Origin: Thiopseudomonas sp.
GTDB lineage: Bacteria; Pseudomonadota; Gammaproteobacteria; Pseudomonadales; Pseudomonadaceae
Direction: 5' to 3'
Assembly: GCA_023228985.1 (NCBI GenBank)
Contig: JALOAC010000006.1
Coordinates: 1-64,000 of the forward strand
Length of the DNA: 64,000 nucleotides
Positions 35,652 to 45,602 of the stretch are shown piece after piece. Every line of letters starts with the position of its first letter. Position 1 is the first letter of the stretch. The notes beneath the pieces are model-generated. The model was not told the DNA's origin. It did not search any database and saw only the letters and a list, made by a program, of their open reading frames with translations. The position numbers were made by a program, and so were the translations under genes.

Positions 35652-36572
35652 ATGGATAGCCTAGGCCGCACGCATATTCAATTGAGCGATTTACTTCATG
35701 CTCAACAACAACTACAAACCTCTGGATTGCTGTGCGGCAGTGCAGCAAAAAGCTCACTGCTGGGTCTGCATCACTCTCGTCTGCGTGGTCGCGGCATGGA
35801 GTTTGACCAAGTACGCGCTTATCAATCAGGTGACGATGTACGCAATATCGACTGGCGAGTAACTGCACGTACCGGAGAAGCGCACAGCAAGGTTTTTCAG
35901 GAAGAAAGAGAACACCCCGTATTTTTAATCGTAGAGCAAAGCCCAGCGATGTTCTTTGCCAGCCAAGGTAACTTTAAATCCGTCCAAGCAGCTTATATTG
36001 CCAGCTTGTTCGCCTGGGCTGCACACGCCAACCACGATCGAGTCGGCGGACTGGTCTTTTCAGAAACACTCTATGCTGAAATAAGGCCACAACGTCATCA
36101 GCGCGGCGTACTTAAACTGCTAAGCCAGCTGGCTCAGGCCAATCAGGAGCTTACTGAGCCGTTAGCTAGCAGTGAAAACAACCCTTTACAGCAGGCGTTA
36201 ATCTACAGCCGTTCCATTTTAAAACCCGGCAGCTTAATCATTATCATCTGCGATGAGCGCAATATCAGCCCTCACACCTCGGCTTTAATACAAACCTTGG
36301 CGCAGCGCTTTGATTTAATTTTAGTGCCGATCTCTGACCCTCTAGAGCACCAGCTTCCTCATAGTAGAGGACTGGTTTTTCAACAAGCAGCGCGCTTCCT
36401 GACCATCAACGGACATCAGTCGAACGTTGGTAAGCAATGGCAACAGCTAGGCGGCCAGTATCGGCAACAATGGCGCAAGCTGGCTCAGCAAGCTAACCTT
36501 GCATTATTTCCGCTGACCACTGCTACCAGCATTGCCCAGCAGCTAACCACGCTAAACAGCCTGATGAAATAA
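35652..36572 (+). CDS. DUF58 domain protein
   Basis: Conserved partner of MoxR ATPases; function not established. 306 residues. The DUF58 signature is GRGMEFDQVRAYQSGDDVRN followed by IDWRVTARTGEAHSKVF; the rest resembles a vWA fold. No membrane helix. Nine bp after moxR. Confidence 0.93.
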   Translation: MDSLGRTHIQLSDLLHAQQQLQTSGLLCGSAAKSSLLGLHHSRLRGRGMEFDQVRAYQSGDDVRNIDWRVTARTGEAHSKVFQEEREHPVFLIVEQSPAMFFASQGNFKSVQAAYIASLFAWAAHANHDRVGGLVFSETLYAEIRPQRHQRGVLKLLSQLAQANQELTEPLASSENNPLQQALIYSRSILKPGSLIIIICDERNISPHTSALIQTLAQRFDLILVPISDPLEHQLPHSRGLVFQQAARFLTINGHQSNVGKQWQQLGGQYRQQWRKLAQQANLALFPLTTATSIAQQLTTLNSLMK

Positions 36573-36576
36573 CACC

Positions 36577-37068
36577 ATGACGACTACCCTAGCCCAGATG
36601 CAGCCTTTGCTTTACCCGCCAATCAGCAGTAACTCGCTGAACTGGATGAGTTTTGCCTTGGTAGTGGCAGCACTGTGCATAGTCGCTGGATTAATCCTAT
36701 ACAGACGCAAACGCAGCAAGCCCTTAGCGCAAGCCACCCCCACAACCATTGAGCAGTTTCGCCAACAAGCCTTACTAGAGCTGGCAAACATAACCCGCCC
36801 GAACGCAGGTGAGTTAGCAGGCTCCTGGCTACAACAAATTAACCAGCTCCTAAAGCGTCTATGCTCGGTGCGCTATCCGGAATACGACAGTCACCGCTTA
36901 ACAGGACGTGAATGGCTGGCCTTTCTCGACAGCAGATGCCCAGCCGCTGGTCTAACGCGCTGGATGATCCTAGCAGAAGGCAGTTATCAACCTGAGTGCC
37001 GTTTGGATGAGCAAGCAATAGATGCTTTATACAACGCCATACAGATATGGATTAATAAACATGTTTAG
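36577..37068 (+). CDS. DUF4381 membrane protein
   Basis: 163 residues with one helix (about 24-43) followed by basic KRSKPL and a soluble C-terminal domain. DUF4381 proteins regularly sit between DUF58 and BatA-type vWA genes. Role unknown. Its 3' end overlaps the next gene by 8 bp. Confidence 0.88.
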   Translation: MTTTLAQMQPLLYPPISSNSLNWMSFALVVAALCIVAGLILYRRKRSKPLAQATPTTIEQFRQQALLELANITRPNAGELAGSWLQQINQLLKRLCSVRYPEYDSHRLTGREWLAFLDSRCPAAGLTRWMILAEGSYQPECRLDEQAIDALYNAIQIWINKHV

Positions 37069-38059
37069 CTTTGCATGGCCCTGGCTGTTTATCTGCCTAC
37101 CACTGCCTTGGTTTTTTTACCGAAAACTAGCCCCCGCCATGCCACAACAAAGCGCCTTAAAAACCCCATTTTTTGCTGAATTACAAAAACTGTCTGTGCA
37201 ACAAAGCAAATATAACTACTACAGAGTAAGTAGGACTTTAGCTTTGCTGGGTATTTGGCTCTTGATCATCACTGCTGCAGCGCGCCCACAAAGCTATCAT
37301 CTGGATACGCAATTACCCACTGAGGGGCGCGCGCTTTTTTTAGCTGTGGATATTTCCAACTCGATGCTGATCAAAGATATAGATAGCCAGCCCGAACAGC
37401 TTTCACGAGCTGACTTCGTCAAAGCTTTCACTCGCGAACTGATTGAACAACGCCCCAGCGATCGTATAGGCCTGATTTTATTTGCCAGCCAGCCATACCT
37501 ACAATCCCCCTTAACCCATGACCACAAAACGCTCAGCCAATGGTTAAGTGATGCGCAGCCCGGCATGGCTGGAGAGCATACTGCTATTGGTGACGCCATT
37601 GGCTTGACCATTAAAAAACTACGTCAATCAAGCAATACACATAAAGTACTTGTTCTTATTACTGACGGTGCTAACAACAGTGGTGTTATGCCGCCTTTGA
37701 CTGCAGCAAATCTAGCCGCTGAACAGGGCTTAAAAATCTACACCATAGGTATTGGCGCTACGGCTGATGAGCAAGGTGCCACCGCACAGCACGATCTGGA
37801 TGAGCCCTTACTGCAAAGTATCGCGACACTGACCCGGGGCAAATACTTTCGCCTACAGTTCCTCGAACAGCTTCCAGAACTGTTAACCTATTTTGAGCAC
37901 ATTGAACCCAGCACCCATCCTGTCCACAGCTATCGGATACAGGAGCTTTACCCATACCCTTTAATTGCAGCTGTACTTTTAGCCTTTCTTTTAGCTTTAC
38001 TTAGTTTTATTCGTTTCTTATACAGCACGCGGCAATTGCAAAGGAGGCAGCTTGGATAA
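37061..38059 (+). CDS. batA: BatA-like vWA-domain membrane protein
   Basis: Membrane-anchored von Willebrand A protein of the Bat (aerotolerance-type) operon. Start at 37061 gives 332 residues beginning MFSFAWPWLFICLPLPW. Helices at about 5-20, 58-75 and near the C-terminus (300-325) bracket the vWA domain. The metal (MIDAS) motif is intact: AVDISNSM, and the later ITDGANNSG. Overlaps batB by 8 bp. Confidence 0.92.
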   Translation: MFSFAWPWLFICLPLPWFFYRKLAPAMPQQSALKTPFFAELQKLSVQQSKYNYYRVSRTLALLGIWLLIITAAARPQSYHLDTQLPTEGRALFLAVDISNSMLIKDIDSQPEQLSRADFVKAFTRELIEQRPSDRIGLILFASQPYLQSPLTHDHKTLSQWLSDAQPGMAGEHTAIGDAIGLTIKKLRQSSNTHKVLVLITDGANNSGVMPPLTAANLAAEQGLKIYTIGIGATADEQGATAQHDLDEPLLQSIATLTRGKYFRLQFLEQLPELLTYFEHIEPSTHPVHSYRIQELYPYPLIAAVLLAFLLALLSFIRFLYSTRQLQRRQLG

Positions 38060-39647
38060 CTTTAGTGTTCTCTGGCCAGCGTTTAATCTTCCCTATGCGC
38101 TGTTGCTCACTCCTACGCTTTGGCTGCTGATGTATTTAGTACAGCGCTCGAGCCGACGCGTACAGCAGTGGGAGCAAATATTACCTAAAGCCTTCCATAG
38201 CGCTTTACTCAGTCAAGTCAAACACGATAACCGACGCTGGCCAACCCTGTTACTAGGGATTGCCAGCCTGTGTTTAGGTTTAGCTTTAAGCCAGCCACAC
38301 TGGACAGTCAAACACGAGCAAATAACCAGTATGCAAATAGAGCCATTAGTCCTAGTCATACAGCTTACGCCCGAAAGTCTTGCCACTGATTTAGCACCCA
38401 GCCGTTTGCAACGCATTCAACACAAAGTGATACAGCTTACCAACCTGCATGAACAGGCCAATACAGCTATAGTTGTTTACGCTGGCTCCGCTCACACCTT
38501 AGTGCCGTTAAGCTCTGACAAACAAGCAATAGAAAACCTGCTGATTGCCTTAAGCCCTTCGCTAATGCCAGTTGCTGGCAACAATGCCGGACTCGCCGTT
38601 GAGCGGGCGATACAACTATTAGAGCAAGGCGGTCAGAGACAAGGACAGATTCTGCTCTTTAGTTATGGCTTAAATGCCACTGAGCAGCGCGACATTAGCA
38701 AATTAATGCACAACTCAGCCTACCAACTTAGCATTCTAGGCGTGGGTACGACTCAAGGAGCGCCCATCACCGATGAGCAAACCGGACGATTAATTACCGA
38801 CAGCCAAGGCAATATCTTAATCAGCCAACTGGATGAACTAGGCTTGCAAAAATTTAGCCAAAAAACCGGTATTCGTTACGCCAGACTGACTCACGACGGT
38901 TACGATACCGACCAGTTAAAACTAACCGCTAGCAACCAGAGGCAACTTGCGCACAGCAGTATGGCTAGGCAAGACAACCAAGGATTTTGGTTTGTGCTGC
39001 CCCTAATACTGTTACTCCCACCGCTAGCACGGCGCGGCTGGCTGCTGAGTCTGCTCTTTGGTTTTTATCTGGTGGCGCCGCAGCCCAGTTACGCATGGCA
39101 GCTACCCTTTATTACCGCGCAAAACCCGCTAGAACAGATCTTGGCAGATCCACACCAAGCTCTGAGCGAGCTTGATGACCCTATGTGGCAAGGTATCGCC
39201 GCCTACCATGCGCAAGATTACCCGTTAGCCATTGAATATTTTAACCAAGCTAATAACGCCATGGCCTACTACAACAAAGCCAATGCTTTTATGCAGCTAG
39301 AAAATTATGAACACGCCATCCTCAGTTACGAGCAAGCGCTTAGCTTAGAACCCAACTTAAGCGTCGCGCAACACAACCTGCATCTGGCACAAGAGCTATT
39401 TGCACGACAAAATACTGAGCAGGAAAAAGAGGCTGAGCCTGAAACCCTACCCGAAGAGCAGCAGCCGCTAGCAATCAGCGCCCAGCTGGGCTTAACCGAA
39501 CAAGCAGACTCAACCGACTCTCAAGAACATGCTAATGTGACGCCAATTATTGATATTGAAACTTGGCTGAACCAGATCCCTGACAACCCAAGCGAATTGT
39601 TGCGACGCAAATTCTGGTTCGAACAGTTCGGCACAGGAACTCCCTAA
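38052..39647 (+). CDS. batB: BatB/BatC-like vWA plus TPR membrane protein
   Basis: 531 residues with two N-terminal helices (about 10-30, 63-82), a vWA-like domain (100-290), two helices (about 312-345), then TPR repeats (AYYNKANAFMQLENYEHAIL and flanks) and an acidic tail. Starts at TTG with AAGGAGG 5-6 bases upstream. Odd: the MIDAS motif is lost; where BatB has a DxSxS loop this protein reads IQLTPES (103-109), and the TDG loop is FSYG. It may therefore be a structural rather than metal-dependent vWA partner. The vWA and TPR parts are fused, as in Pseudomonas. Confidence 0.9.
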   Translation: MDNFSVLWPAFNLPYALLLTPTLWLLMYLVQRSSRRVQQWEQILPKAFHSALLSQVKHDNRRWPTLLLGIASLCLGLALSQPHWTVKHEQITSMQIEPLVLVIQLTPESLATDLAPSRLQRIQHKVIQLTNLHEQANTAIVVYAGSAHTLVPLSSDKQAIENLLIALSPSLMPVAGNNAGLAVERAIQLLEQGGQRQGQILLFSYGLNATEQRDISKLMHNSAYQLSILGVGTTQGAPITDEQTGRLITDSQGNILISQLDELGLQKFSQKTGIRYARLTHDGYDTDQLKLTASNQRQLAHSSMARQDNQGFWFVLPLILLLPPLARRGWLLSLLFGFYLVAPQPSYAWQLPFITAQNPLEQILADPHQALSELDDPMWQGIAAYHAQDYPLAIEYFNQANNAMAYYNKANAFMQLENYEHAILSYEQALSLEPNLSVAQHNLHLAQELFARQNTEQEKEAEPETLPEEQQPLAISAQLGLTEQADSTDSQEHANVTPIIDIETWLNQIPDNPSELLRRKFWFEQFGTGTP

Positions 39648-41242
39648 TGCGTATTTTCCTATTAGCTTTACTATTTGCTAGTCAGTGGCTGCTAGGCTCT
39701 TATGCATTAGCCTTTACTTTTAGCGCACAAACCGACCGACAACAGTTATTTTTAGGTGAGAGCCTAGAGCTTACCTTAGAGCTGGATGACTTAAGCTACT
39801 TTGTTGAACCTGATATCAGCACGTTAAAGCTACACTTTGAGCTGCTCTCGAGCCAGCGCAACAGCTCGACTAAAAACGGCACAGAGCCCGTACAACAGTG
39901 GGTATTTAAGCTGTTGCCAAAAGTAACTGGCGAATTAGAAATACCACCCATCACGCTCGGCAAGTACTCCAGCAGCCCAATTAGCATCCAAGTAAAAAGC
40001 TTTCTTGCACCCAAAACCCTTGCCCTAGAGCCGGTTTACATGGACTCTCAAGTCGATACCGAGCAAGTCTATTTGCAAGCGCAGGTGATTTTAACCTTAA
40101 GGATTTATCACTCTATCCCACTTTACGCGAGCGGCCAGCTGAGCACCCTAAGCATGCCCGACGCACGGGTAGAGCCTTTAGGAAAACCGCGCAGCTTTGA
40201 GCAGTTTATCAACGGCGTTCGTCATGGCGTCATCGAAATACGTTATGCAATTTTTCCGCAAAAAACCGGCCAATTAATTATTCCAGCGTTAGAGTTTTCC
40301 GCCACACTCACCGGTCATGACCCAAGCTCGTTAGAGCCGCCTAGAAATCTTCCGGGGCAACAAGTGCAGGTGTACTCAGCACAAATACCGTTAGAGGTTA
40401 TGCCACCGCCAGCACAGTTCCCTAGCGACGCAATTTGGCTGCCTGCACAGGCGTTGCAGCTAGAGCAGCAATGGAGCCCCGAACAGGCAGAACTCAACAC
40501 TGAACAAGCGCTAACGCGCACGGTATTGATGCGCATCTACGGTCAGCCTAGCTCTACGATCCCGGCCCTACTTCCTCAGCAACAAGACAACTTTCATAGC
40601 TATGCTAATCCTGTTCAAAAACAACAAATAGCCAACGAGCAAGGAATCGTCAGCATCCACCACGAACAATTAGCGCTGGTGGGCGAAAATAGCGGACATT
40701 ATGAAATCCCCGCCATTAGGCTACCTTGGTGGAACACCGTCACGAATCAACTTGAATACGCTGAGCTGCCTGCCCACTTCGTGCAAATCAAACCAAAAAA
40801 ACAAGATCTTAATCTCAGTGATATTTTTTATTTTTATAAAGACTTAATCCTTTGGCAAATAACTAGTGCAGTATTCGCCCTAACCAGCCTGTTATTTTTC
40901 TTGCTATGGCGTCATGCCAGACGTCAACCAGCCGTTATCAATAGCTCCAGCGCGAACAATGCCCGCCTCATAGAAAACCTTAAGCGCGCCTGTAAAAGTA
41001 ACGAACCTATCCTCGCTCGTGCTGCCCTTGATGCTCTGGCACGCAACACCGAGTTCACACCTAACGCAGCAGCCAAAATCTCAAGTAATTTCCATACAGC
41101 CTTAACTGAGCTCAATGCGGTGCTTTACACTGAAACAGAACAACAATGGCACGGTAAAAATCTTTGGCAGGCCTTCTCAGATCTGAATAGCCTCAATACC
41201 CCCCAAGATAACGCCACTTTACCGCCCTTATATCCTCCTTAA
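39647..41242 (+). CDS. batD: BatD-like protein
   Basis: 531 residues: signal peptide (about 1-23, ending SYALAF), a long periplasmic beta-rich BatD (DUF) region beginning with SAQTDRQQLFLGESLELTLE, a single helix at about 405-425, and a cytoplasmic tail. TAATG overlap with batB. The operon is likely a cell-envelope stress complex; exact role is not known. Confidence 0.92.
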   Translation: MRIFLLALLFASQWLLGSYALAFTFSAQTDRQQLFLGESLELTLELDDLSYFVEPDISTLKLHFELLSSQRNSSTKNGTEPVQQWVFKLLPKVTGELEIPPITLGKYSSSPISIQVKSFLAPKTLALEPVYMDSQVDTEQVYLQAQVILTLRIYHSIPLYASGQLSTLSMPDARVEPLGKPRSFEQFINGVRHGVIEIRYAIFPQKTGQLIIPALEFSATLTGHDPSSLEPPRNLPGQQVQVYSAQIPLEVMPPPAQFPSDAIWLPAQALQLEQQWSPEQAELNTEQALTRTVLMRIYGQPSSTIPALLPQQQDNFHSYANPVQKQQIANEQGIVSIHHEQLALVGENSGHYEIPAIRLPWWNTVTNQLEYAELPAHFVQIKPKKQDLNLSDIFYFYKDLILWQITSAVFALTSLLFFLLWRHARRQPAVINSSSANNARLIENLKRACKSNEPILARAALDALARNTEFTPNAAAKISSNFHTALTELNAVLYTETEQQWHGKNLWQAFSDLNSLNTPQDNATLPPLYPP

Positions 41243-41274
41243 GGATATACAGCAGGTTCTTCTGCTAATTTATG

Positions 41275-41327
41275 CTAAAATGCTGTGGTTTAGCTGCTTA
41301 GCAAGCTACAGCACTTTGTTTTATACA
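41275..41327 (+). terminator. Probable terminator after the Bat operon
   Basis: TGCTGT and ACAGCA pair around an inner AGCT/AGCT stem with a bulge, followed by CTTTGTTTT. Imperfect stem, so termination efficiency is uncertain. Confidence 0.45.
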
Positions 41328-41388
41328 AAGATTTTTATTCAAGCTAAGTGCCATTCAAATCACTTATATATTTTAAACGAGTAACAGC

Positions 41389-42474
41389 ATGGCCGATTTA
41401 CCTATAGATAACCTTAACATTGCTTCCAATGTTCCCTTAGTTACCCCAGAGCAGATCAAAACCAAACTTCCACTAACCGCAGCAGCGCAACACACTGTTA
41501 GTCATGGTCGTCAGGTTGTCCGCGATATTCTCGATGGCAAGGATCACCGTCTATTCATTGTTATAGGTCCTTGTTCTATCCACGATTTAAAAGCCGCCCA
41601 CGAATACGCTGATCGCTTAAAAGCTTTAGCAGAAGAAGTATCTGACACGCTGTTTTTAATTATGCGCGTGTATTTTGAAAAACCCCGCACTACGGTGGGT
41701 TGGAAGGGCTTAATTAACGACCCCTACCTGAATGACAGTTTTAAAATTGAAGACGGCTTACATATTGGCCGCAAGTTATTATTGGATTTAGCTGAAAAAG
41801 GCTTGCCTACAGCTACTGAAGCACTGGATCCCATTACACCGCAGTACATGCAGGATCTTATCAGCTGGTCAGCCATTGGCGCGCGCACCACTGAATCACA
41901 GACTCACCGTGAAATGGCTTCCGGCCTATCCTCAGCCGTTGGCTTTAAAAACGGTACCGATGGCGGTTTAACTGTAGCCATTAACGCCCTACAATCGGTT
42001 TCTAGTCCGCACCGCTTCTTAGGTATTGACCAGCATGGTTCTGTCTCTATAGTGACTACTAAGGGCAACACCTACGGCCATATTGTTTTACGCGGTGGCA
42101 ATGGCAAACCCAACTATGACTCAGTCAGTGTTGCCGTGTGTGAGCAAGAGCTGAAGAAAGGTAAAATAAGCGCTAACTTGATGATTGATTGCAGTCATGC
42201 CAACTCAAACAAAGATCCAAGTTTGCAGCCGCTGGTAATGGAAAATATCACCAATCAAATTGTTGACGGCAACGAGTCAATTTCTAGCTTGATGATCGAA
42301 AGCCACCTTGGCTGGGGTAATCAAAATATTTGTGAAGATCTTGACCAGCTTAAATACGGTGTATCTGTTACCGATGCTTGTATTGACTGGGCAACTACGG
42401 AAAACTCTATCCGTGATATGCATAGAAAGCTCAAAGATGTACTGCCTAAGCGCAAGCGTAATCAAGCCAAATAA
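41389..42474 (+). CDS. aroG: 3-deoxy-7-phosphoheptulonate synthase (DAHP synthase, class I)
   Basis: First step of aromatic amino-acid synthesis, joining PEP and erythrose 4-phosphate. 361 residues, nearly colinear with the Pseudomonas feedback-regulated class I enzyme (starts MADLPIDNLN). Motifs: VIGPCSIHD, RVYFEKPRTTVGWKG, SAIGARTTESQTHREMASG and the metal-ligand DCSHANSNKD. Which amino acid inhibits it cannot be read from sequence with confidence. Followed by a terminator. Confidence 0.95.
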   Translation: MADLPIDNLNIASNVPLVTPEQIKTKLPLTAAAQHTVSHGRQVVRDILDGKDHRLFIVIGPCSIHDLKAAHEYADRLKALAEEVSDTLFLIMRVYFEKPRTTVGWKGLINDPYLNDSFKIEDGLHIGRKLLLDLAEKGLPTATEALDPITPQYMQDLISWSAIGARTTESQTHREMASGLSSAVGFKNGTDGGLTVAINALQSVSSPHRFLGIDQHGSVSIVTTKGNTYGHIVLRGGNGKPNYDSVSVAVCEQELKKGKISANLMIDCSHANSNKDPSLQPLVMENITNQIVDGNESISSLMIESHLGWGNQNICEDLDQLKYGVSVTDACIDWATTENSIRDMHRKLKDVLPKRKRNQAK

Positions 42475-42493
42475 AATTGATGTTGCTGGCTAG

Positions 42494-42520
42494 AAAACCT
42501 CTAAAACAGAGGTTTTATTA
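42494..42520 (+). terminator. Rho-independent terminator after aroG
   Basis: AAAACCTCT, 5-nt loop, AGAGGTTTT, then ATT. Short but perfect 9-bp stem. Confidence 0.65.
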
Positions 42521-42653
42521 ACCATAAGTGTTAATCAGCATTGATTACTAACTATTTGAGCTAGCAACCTGCCTTTGTTTCTGGTAAGTTCGCCGGCTTA
42601 ATAAAAGCAGAGAGATCTGCAAGACGTTTTTTAGTATGTAGGAGGCAGTTAAA

Positions 42654-43094
42654 ATGCCTAAGAAAAATGACAATCAAAGCCTATTGACTCGCGCCTTTGT
42701 TCCCTACAAAGAAACTAAGGGCGAAGAGTACATGAGCGAAAGAATGCGCGCTCATTTCGTTGATATCCTCAACACTTGGAAACAAGAGTTGCGCGAGGAA
42801 GTTGATCGCACTGTTAACTACATGAAAGACGAGGCGGCTAACTTTCCTGACCCAGCGGATCGCGCTAGCCAGGAAGAGGAATTTAGCTTAGAACTCAGAA
42901 CGCGAGATCGTGAACGCAAACTAATTAAGAAAATCGACGAAACCCTTCAACTCATTGAAGACGAAGATTATGGCTGGTGTGATGCCTGCGGTGTCGAAAT
43001 TGGTTTACGTCGTCTTGAAGCTCGTCCTACAGCAACGCTTTGCATCGACTGCAAAACACTGGCTGAAATAAAAGAAAAACAAATGAGCAGCTAA
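42654..43094 (+). CDS. dksA: RNA polymerase-binding transcription factor DksA
   Basis: Binds the RNA polymerase secondary channel and potentiates ppGpp effects on rRNA and stress promoters. 146 residues: coiled coil with the tip acidic DPADRASQEE region, and a four-Cys zinc finger CDACGVEIGLRRLEARPTA plus CIDC. AGGAGG precedes the ATG. Classical four-Cys form, so zinc-dependent. Confidence 0.97.
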   Translation: MPKKNDNQSLLTRAFVPYKETKGEEYMSERMRAHFVDILNTWKQELREEVDRTVNYMKDEAANFPDPADRASQEEEFSLELRTRDRERKLIKKIDETLQLIEDEDYGWCDACGVEIGLRRLEARPTATLCIDCKTLAEIKEKQMSS

Positions 43095-43108
43095 ATATTA
43101 GCAGCTAC

Positions 43109-43142
43109 AAAAAAAAGCGGAGTCTATACTCCGCTTTTTTAA
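43109..43142. terminator. Bidirectional terminator between dksA and iscX
   Basis: Eight A, GCGGAGT, 4-nt loop, ACTCCGC, six T; serves the convergent dksA and isc operons. Confidence 0.88.
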
Positions 43143-43152
43143 TGGTCTTTTA

Positions 43153-43353
43153 TTAGTCTAATTCTTCAATCCAGGCTGCCTGAATCGCCTCCAACACCTT
43201 TTCACCACTACGCTGGGGATCATCATCAAAGCCTTCCAGCTCAGTCACCAAACGATGCAAATTCACAAAATTGATATAGCGCGGATCTACATCTGTGTGT
43301 TTTTCACTTAATTCAATCGCAATATCTAACACATCAATCCATTTCATAGACAA
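43153..43353 (-). CDS. iscX: Fe-S cluster assembly protein IscX
   Basis: 66-residue acidic protein that binds IscS and iron and modulates cluster assembly. Contains MKWIDVLDIAIELSEKHTD and the conserved INFVNLHRLVTELEGFDDDP. GAGG upstream; last gene of the isc operon, 4 bp after fdx. Confidence 0.95.
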   Translation of the reverse strand: MSMKWIDVLDIAIELSEKHTDVDPRYINFVNLHRLVTELEGFDDDPQRSGEKVLEAIQAAWIEELD

Positions 43354-43357
43354 TCCT

Positions 43358-43696
43358 CTATTGACGTTCAGACACCTGATTAATGGTGTACTTAGGAATT
43401 TCTACCGTTAAATCTTCATCCTGCACTACTGCCTGACATGACAGCCGTGACTCATGCTCTAAGCCCCAGGCTTTATCTAACATGTCATCCTCTAGTTCAT
43501 CGGACTCCGGCAACGAATCAAAGCCTTCGCGCACAATCACGTGACAGGTAGTACAGGCGCAGGACATCTCGCAAGCGTGTTCTATTTCGATACCGTTGCG
43601 CTTAGCTACCTCTAAAATGGTTTCGCCAGGCTGCGCCTCAACGACCGCCCCATCCGGACATAGCTCGGCATGGGGTAAAAAAACTATCTGTGACAT
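43358..43696 (-). CDS. fdx: ISC-type [2Fe-2S] ferredoxin
   Basis: Electron donor for Fe-S cluster assembly. 112 residues. Cluster ligands: CEMSCACTTCHVIV plus a distal Cys in SRLSCQAVV. AGGAG precedes the ATG at 43696. Confidence 0.97.
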   Translation of the reverse strand: MSQIVFLPHAELCPDGAVVEAQPGETILEVAKRNGIEIEHACEMSCACTTCHVIVREGFDSLPESDELEDDMLDKAWGLEHESRLSCQAVVQDEDLTVEIPKYTINQVSERQ

Positions 43697-43704
43697 AAAC
43701 GCTC

Positions 43705-45561
43705 CTATACTTCTTCTAATTGACGCCCAGCAAAGGCGCGTTTTACTGTGGCGTCCATACGTCTTGAAGCAAATTCATGGGTAGCCGCATTAAGCTGCTG
43801 AATTTGACGCGCAATAGCGCCAATTTCATCACCCTGCTGTGCTTGCTCAAGCTTCTCAAGTTGCTCATCTATCAGTGCGCGTTCTTGCTCGTTAAGCAGG
43901 TTGCCATCGGATTGCAACGCTGCGCGCACTGTTTCCAGTAATCGCTGCGCATTAACCTGCTGTTCGCGCAAACCGCGCGCCTTACGGTCGTGTTCGGCAT
44001 TCGCCATGGACTCTTCTAGCATACGGCTCACCGCATCCTCACTGAGTCCGTAAGAAGGCTTAATCTCTACTCGCGCTTCAACGCCTGAGCGGGTTTCAGT
44101 TGCGGTGACACTGAGCAAACCATCCGCATCCACTTGGAAACTGACGCGCACCTTCGCCGCACCAGCAACCATCGGTGGAATGCCACGCAATTCAAAACGC
44201 GCCAGCGAGCGACTTGCACTGGCCAGTTCACGCTCACCCTGCACAATATGCAAAGCAATAGCAGTTTGACCGTCACGGGCAGTAGTAAAGTCTTGTGTGC
44301 GGGTCACTGGAATAGTGGTGTTGCGTGGGACGATTTTTTCGACCAAGTCACCCATGGTTTCTAAGCCCAGCGACAGAGGAATCACATCCAGCAACAGTAA
44401 ATTATCGTTATCTGCTTGGTTGCCCGCTAACACATCCGCCTGTATAGCTGCACCCAGTGCAACCACTTTATCTGGGTCGATATCAGCCAGCGGTTCGCGC
44501 TCGAACATTTGCGCTACCTGCTCACGCACATAAGGGACGCGCGTTGAGCCGCCAACCATAACCACAGCGGCTATCTCCTCCAGCTCAACATCAGAGTCGC
44601 GCAGAGCACGACGACAGGCTTTTAAACTACGTGCAACCAGCGGTGTAATCAGCTGCTCAAAGTCTGCCCGACTGAGCTCAGCCTGCCAATCTTTATACTG
44701 CACAGGCACAGTCTCTGCGCTGGACAGTGATTCTTTTACATCACAGGCCAAACGCATTAAACGGCGTTGCTCACCGGGTTCTAAGTCAGATGAAACACCC
44801 GCCTGTTGAACAATCCAGTTCGCAATGGCATGGTCAAAATCATCGCCACCTAGGGCACTATCACCACCGGTTGCTAAGACCTCAAACACGCCACGGGTCA
44901 AGCGCAGAATAGATACATCAAAGGTACCGCCACCCAAGTCATAGACCACCACCACACCTTCGGCTTGCTGGTCTAAACCATAGGCTACTGCGGCGGCGGT
45001 GGGTTCATTGAGTAAACGTAAGACATTGATGCCAGCCAAGCGGGCCGCATCCTTGGTCGCTTGACGTTGAGCGTCATCAAAATAGGCCGGCACGGTAATT
45101 ACCGCACCAAAGAGCTCACCGCCTAGCGCTTTTTCGCCACGCGAACGCAATACTTTTAAAATTTCCGCTGAGATTTCTACCGGGCTTTTGCAGCCTTGCA
45201 CTGTCTCAATCAGCGGCATCTGTGAGTCGCCATCTTGAAATCGGTACGGTAGCTGTTCACCTAATTGCTGCACATCTTCTAAGCCACGCCCTATCAAGCG
45301 CTTAACCGATAAAATACAGTTAAAAGGATCACAGCTGGCGCACTGTTTAGCATCACGACCGACACTTACTGTATTATCATTTAAGTAGCGCACAGCTGAG
45401 GCTAAAGCAAAGCGTCCTTGCTCATCTGCCAAAGGATAAGCTACACCATCACGCACACTTGCCACTAAAGAGTTTGTCGTCCCCAAATCTATACCTACAG
45501 CTAGTCGAGGCTGACTTTTATCTATTCGCGTGTTGGGTTCGACAATCTGCACTAAGGCCAT
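43705..45561 (-). CDS. hscA: Fe-S assembly chaperone HscA (Hsp70 family)
   Basis: Specialised Hsp70 that with HscB releases clusters from IscU. The ATG at 45561 gives 618 residues beginning MALVQIVEPN, as in Pseudomonas; the open frame extends 51 codons further but that part overlaps hscB and has no family match, and an ATG five codons upstream is also possible. Motifs: GIDLGTTNSLVASV, DLGGGTFDVSILRL and VMVGGSTRVPYVRE. Confidence 0.95.
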   Translation of the reverse strand: MALVQIVEPNTRIDKSQPRLAVGIDLGTTNSLVASVRDGVAYPLADEQGRFALASAVRYLNDNTVSVGRDAKQCASCDPFNCILSVKRLIGRGLEDVQQLGEQLPYRFQDGDSQMPLIETVQGCKSPVEISAEILKVLRSRGEKALGGELFGAVITVPAYFDDAQRQATKDAARLAGINVLRLLNEPTAAAVAYGLDQQAEGVVVVYDLGGGTFDVSILRLTRGVFEVLATGGDSALGGDDFDHAIANWIVQQAGVSSDLEPGEQRRLMRLACDVKESLSSAETVPVQYKDWQAELSRADFEQLITPLVARSLKACRRALRDSDVELEEIAAVVMVGGSTRVPYVREQVAQMFEREPLADIDPDKVVALGAAIQADVLAGNQADNDNLLLLDVIPLSLGLETMGDLVEKIVPRNTTIPVTRTQDFTTARDGQTAIALHIVQGERELASASRSLARFELRGIPPMVAGAAKVRVSFQVDADGLLSVTATETRSGVEARVEIKPSYGLSEDAVSRMLEESMANAEHDRKARGLREQQVNAQRLLETVRAALQSDGNLLNEQERALIDEQLEKLEQAQQGDEIGAIARQIQQLNAATHEFASRRMDATVKRAFAGRQLEEV

Positions 45562-45602
45562 AGTATTCTTTTTCATTAACGCGCCGAAAAACAAGCGCTG
45601 GG

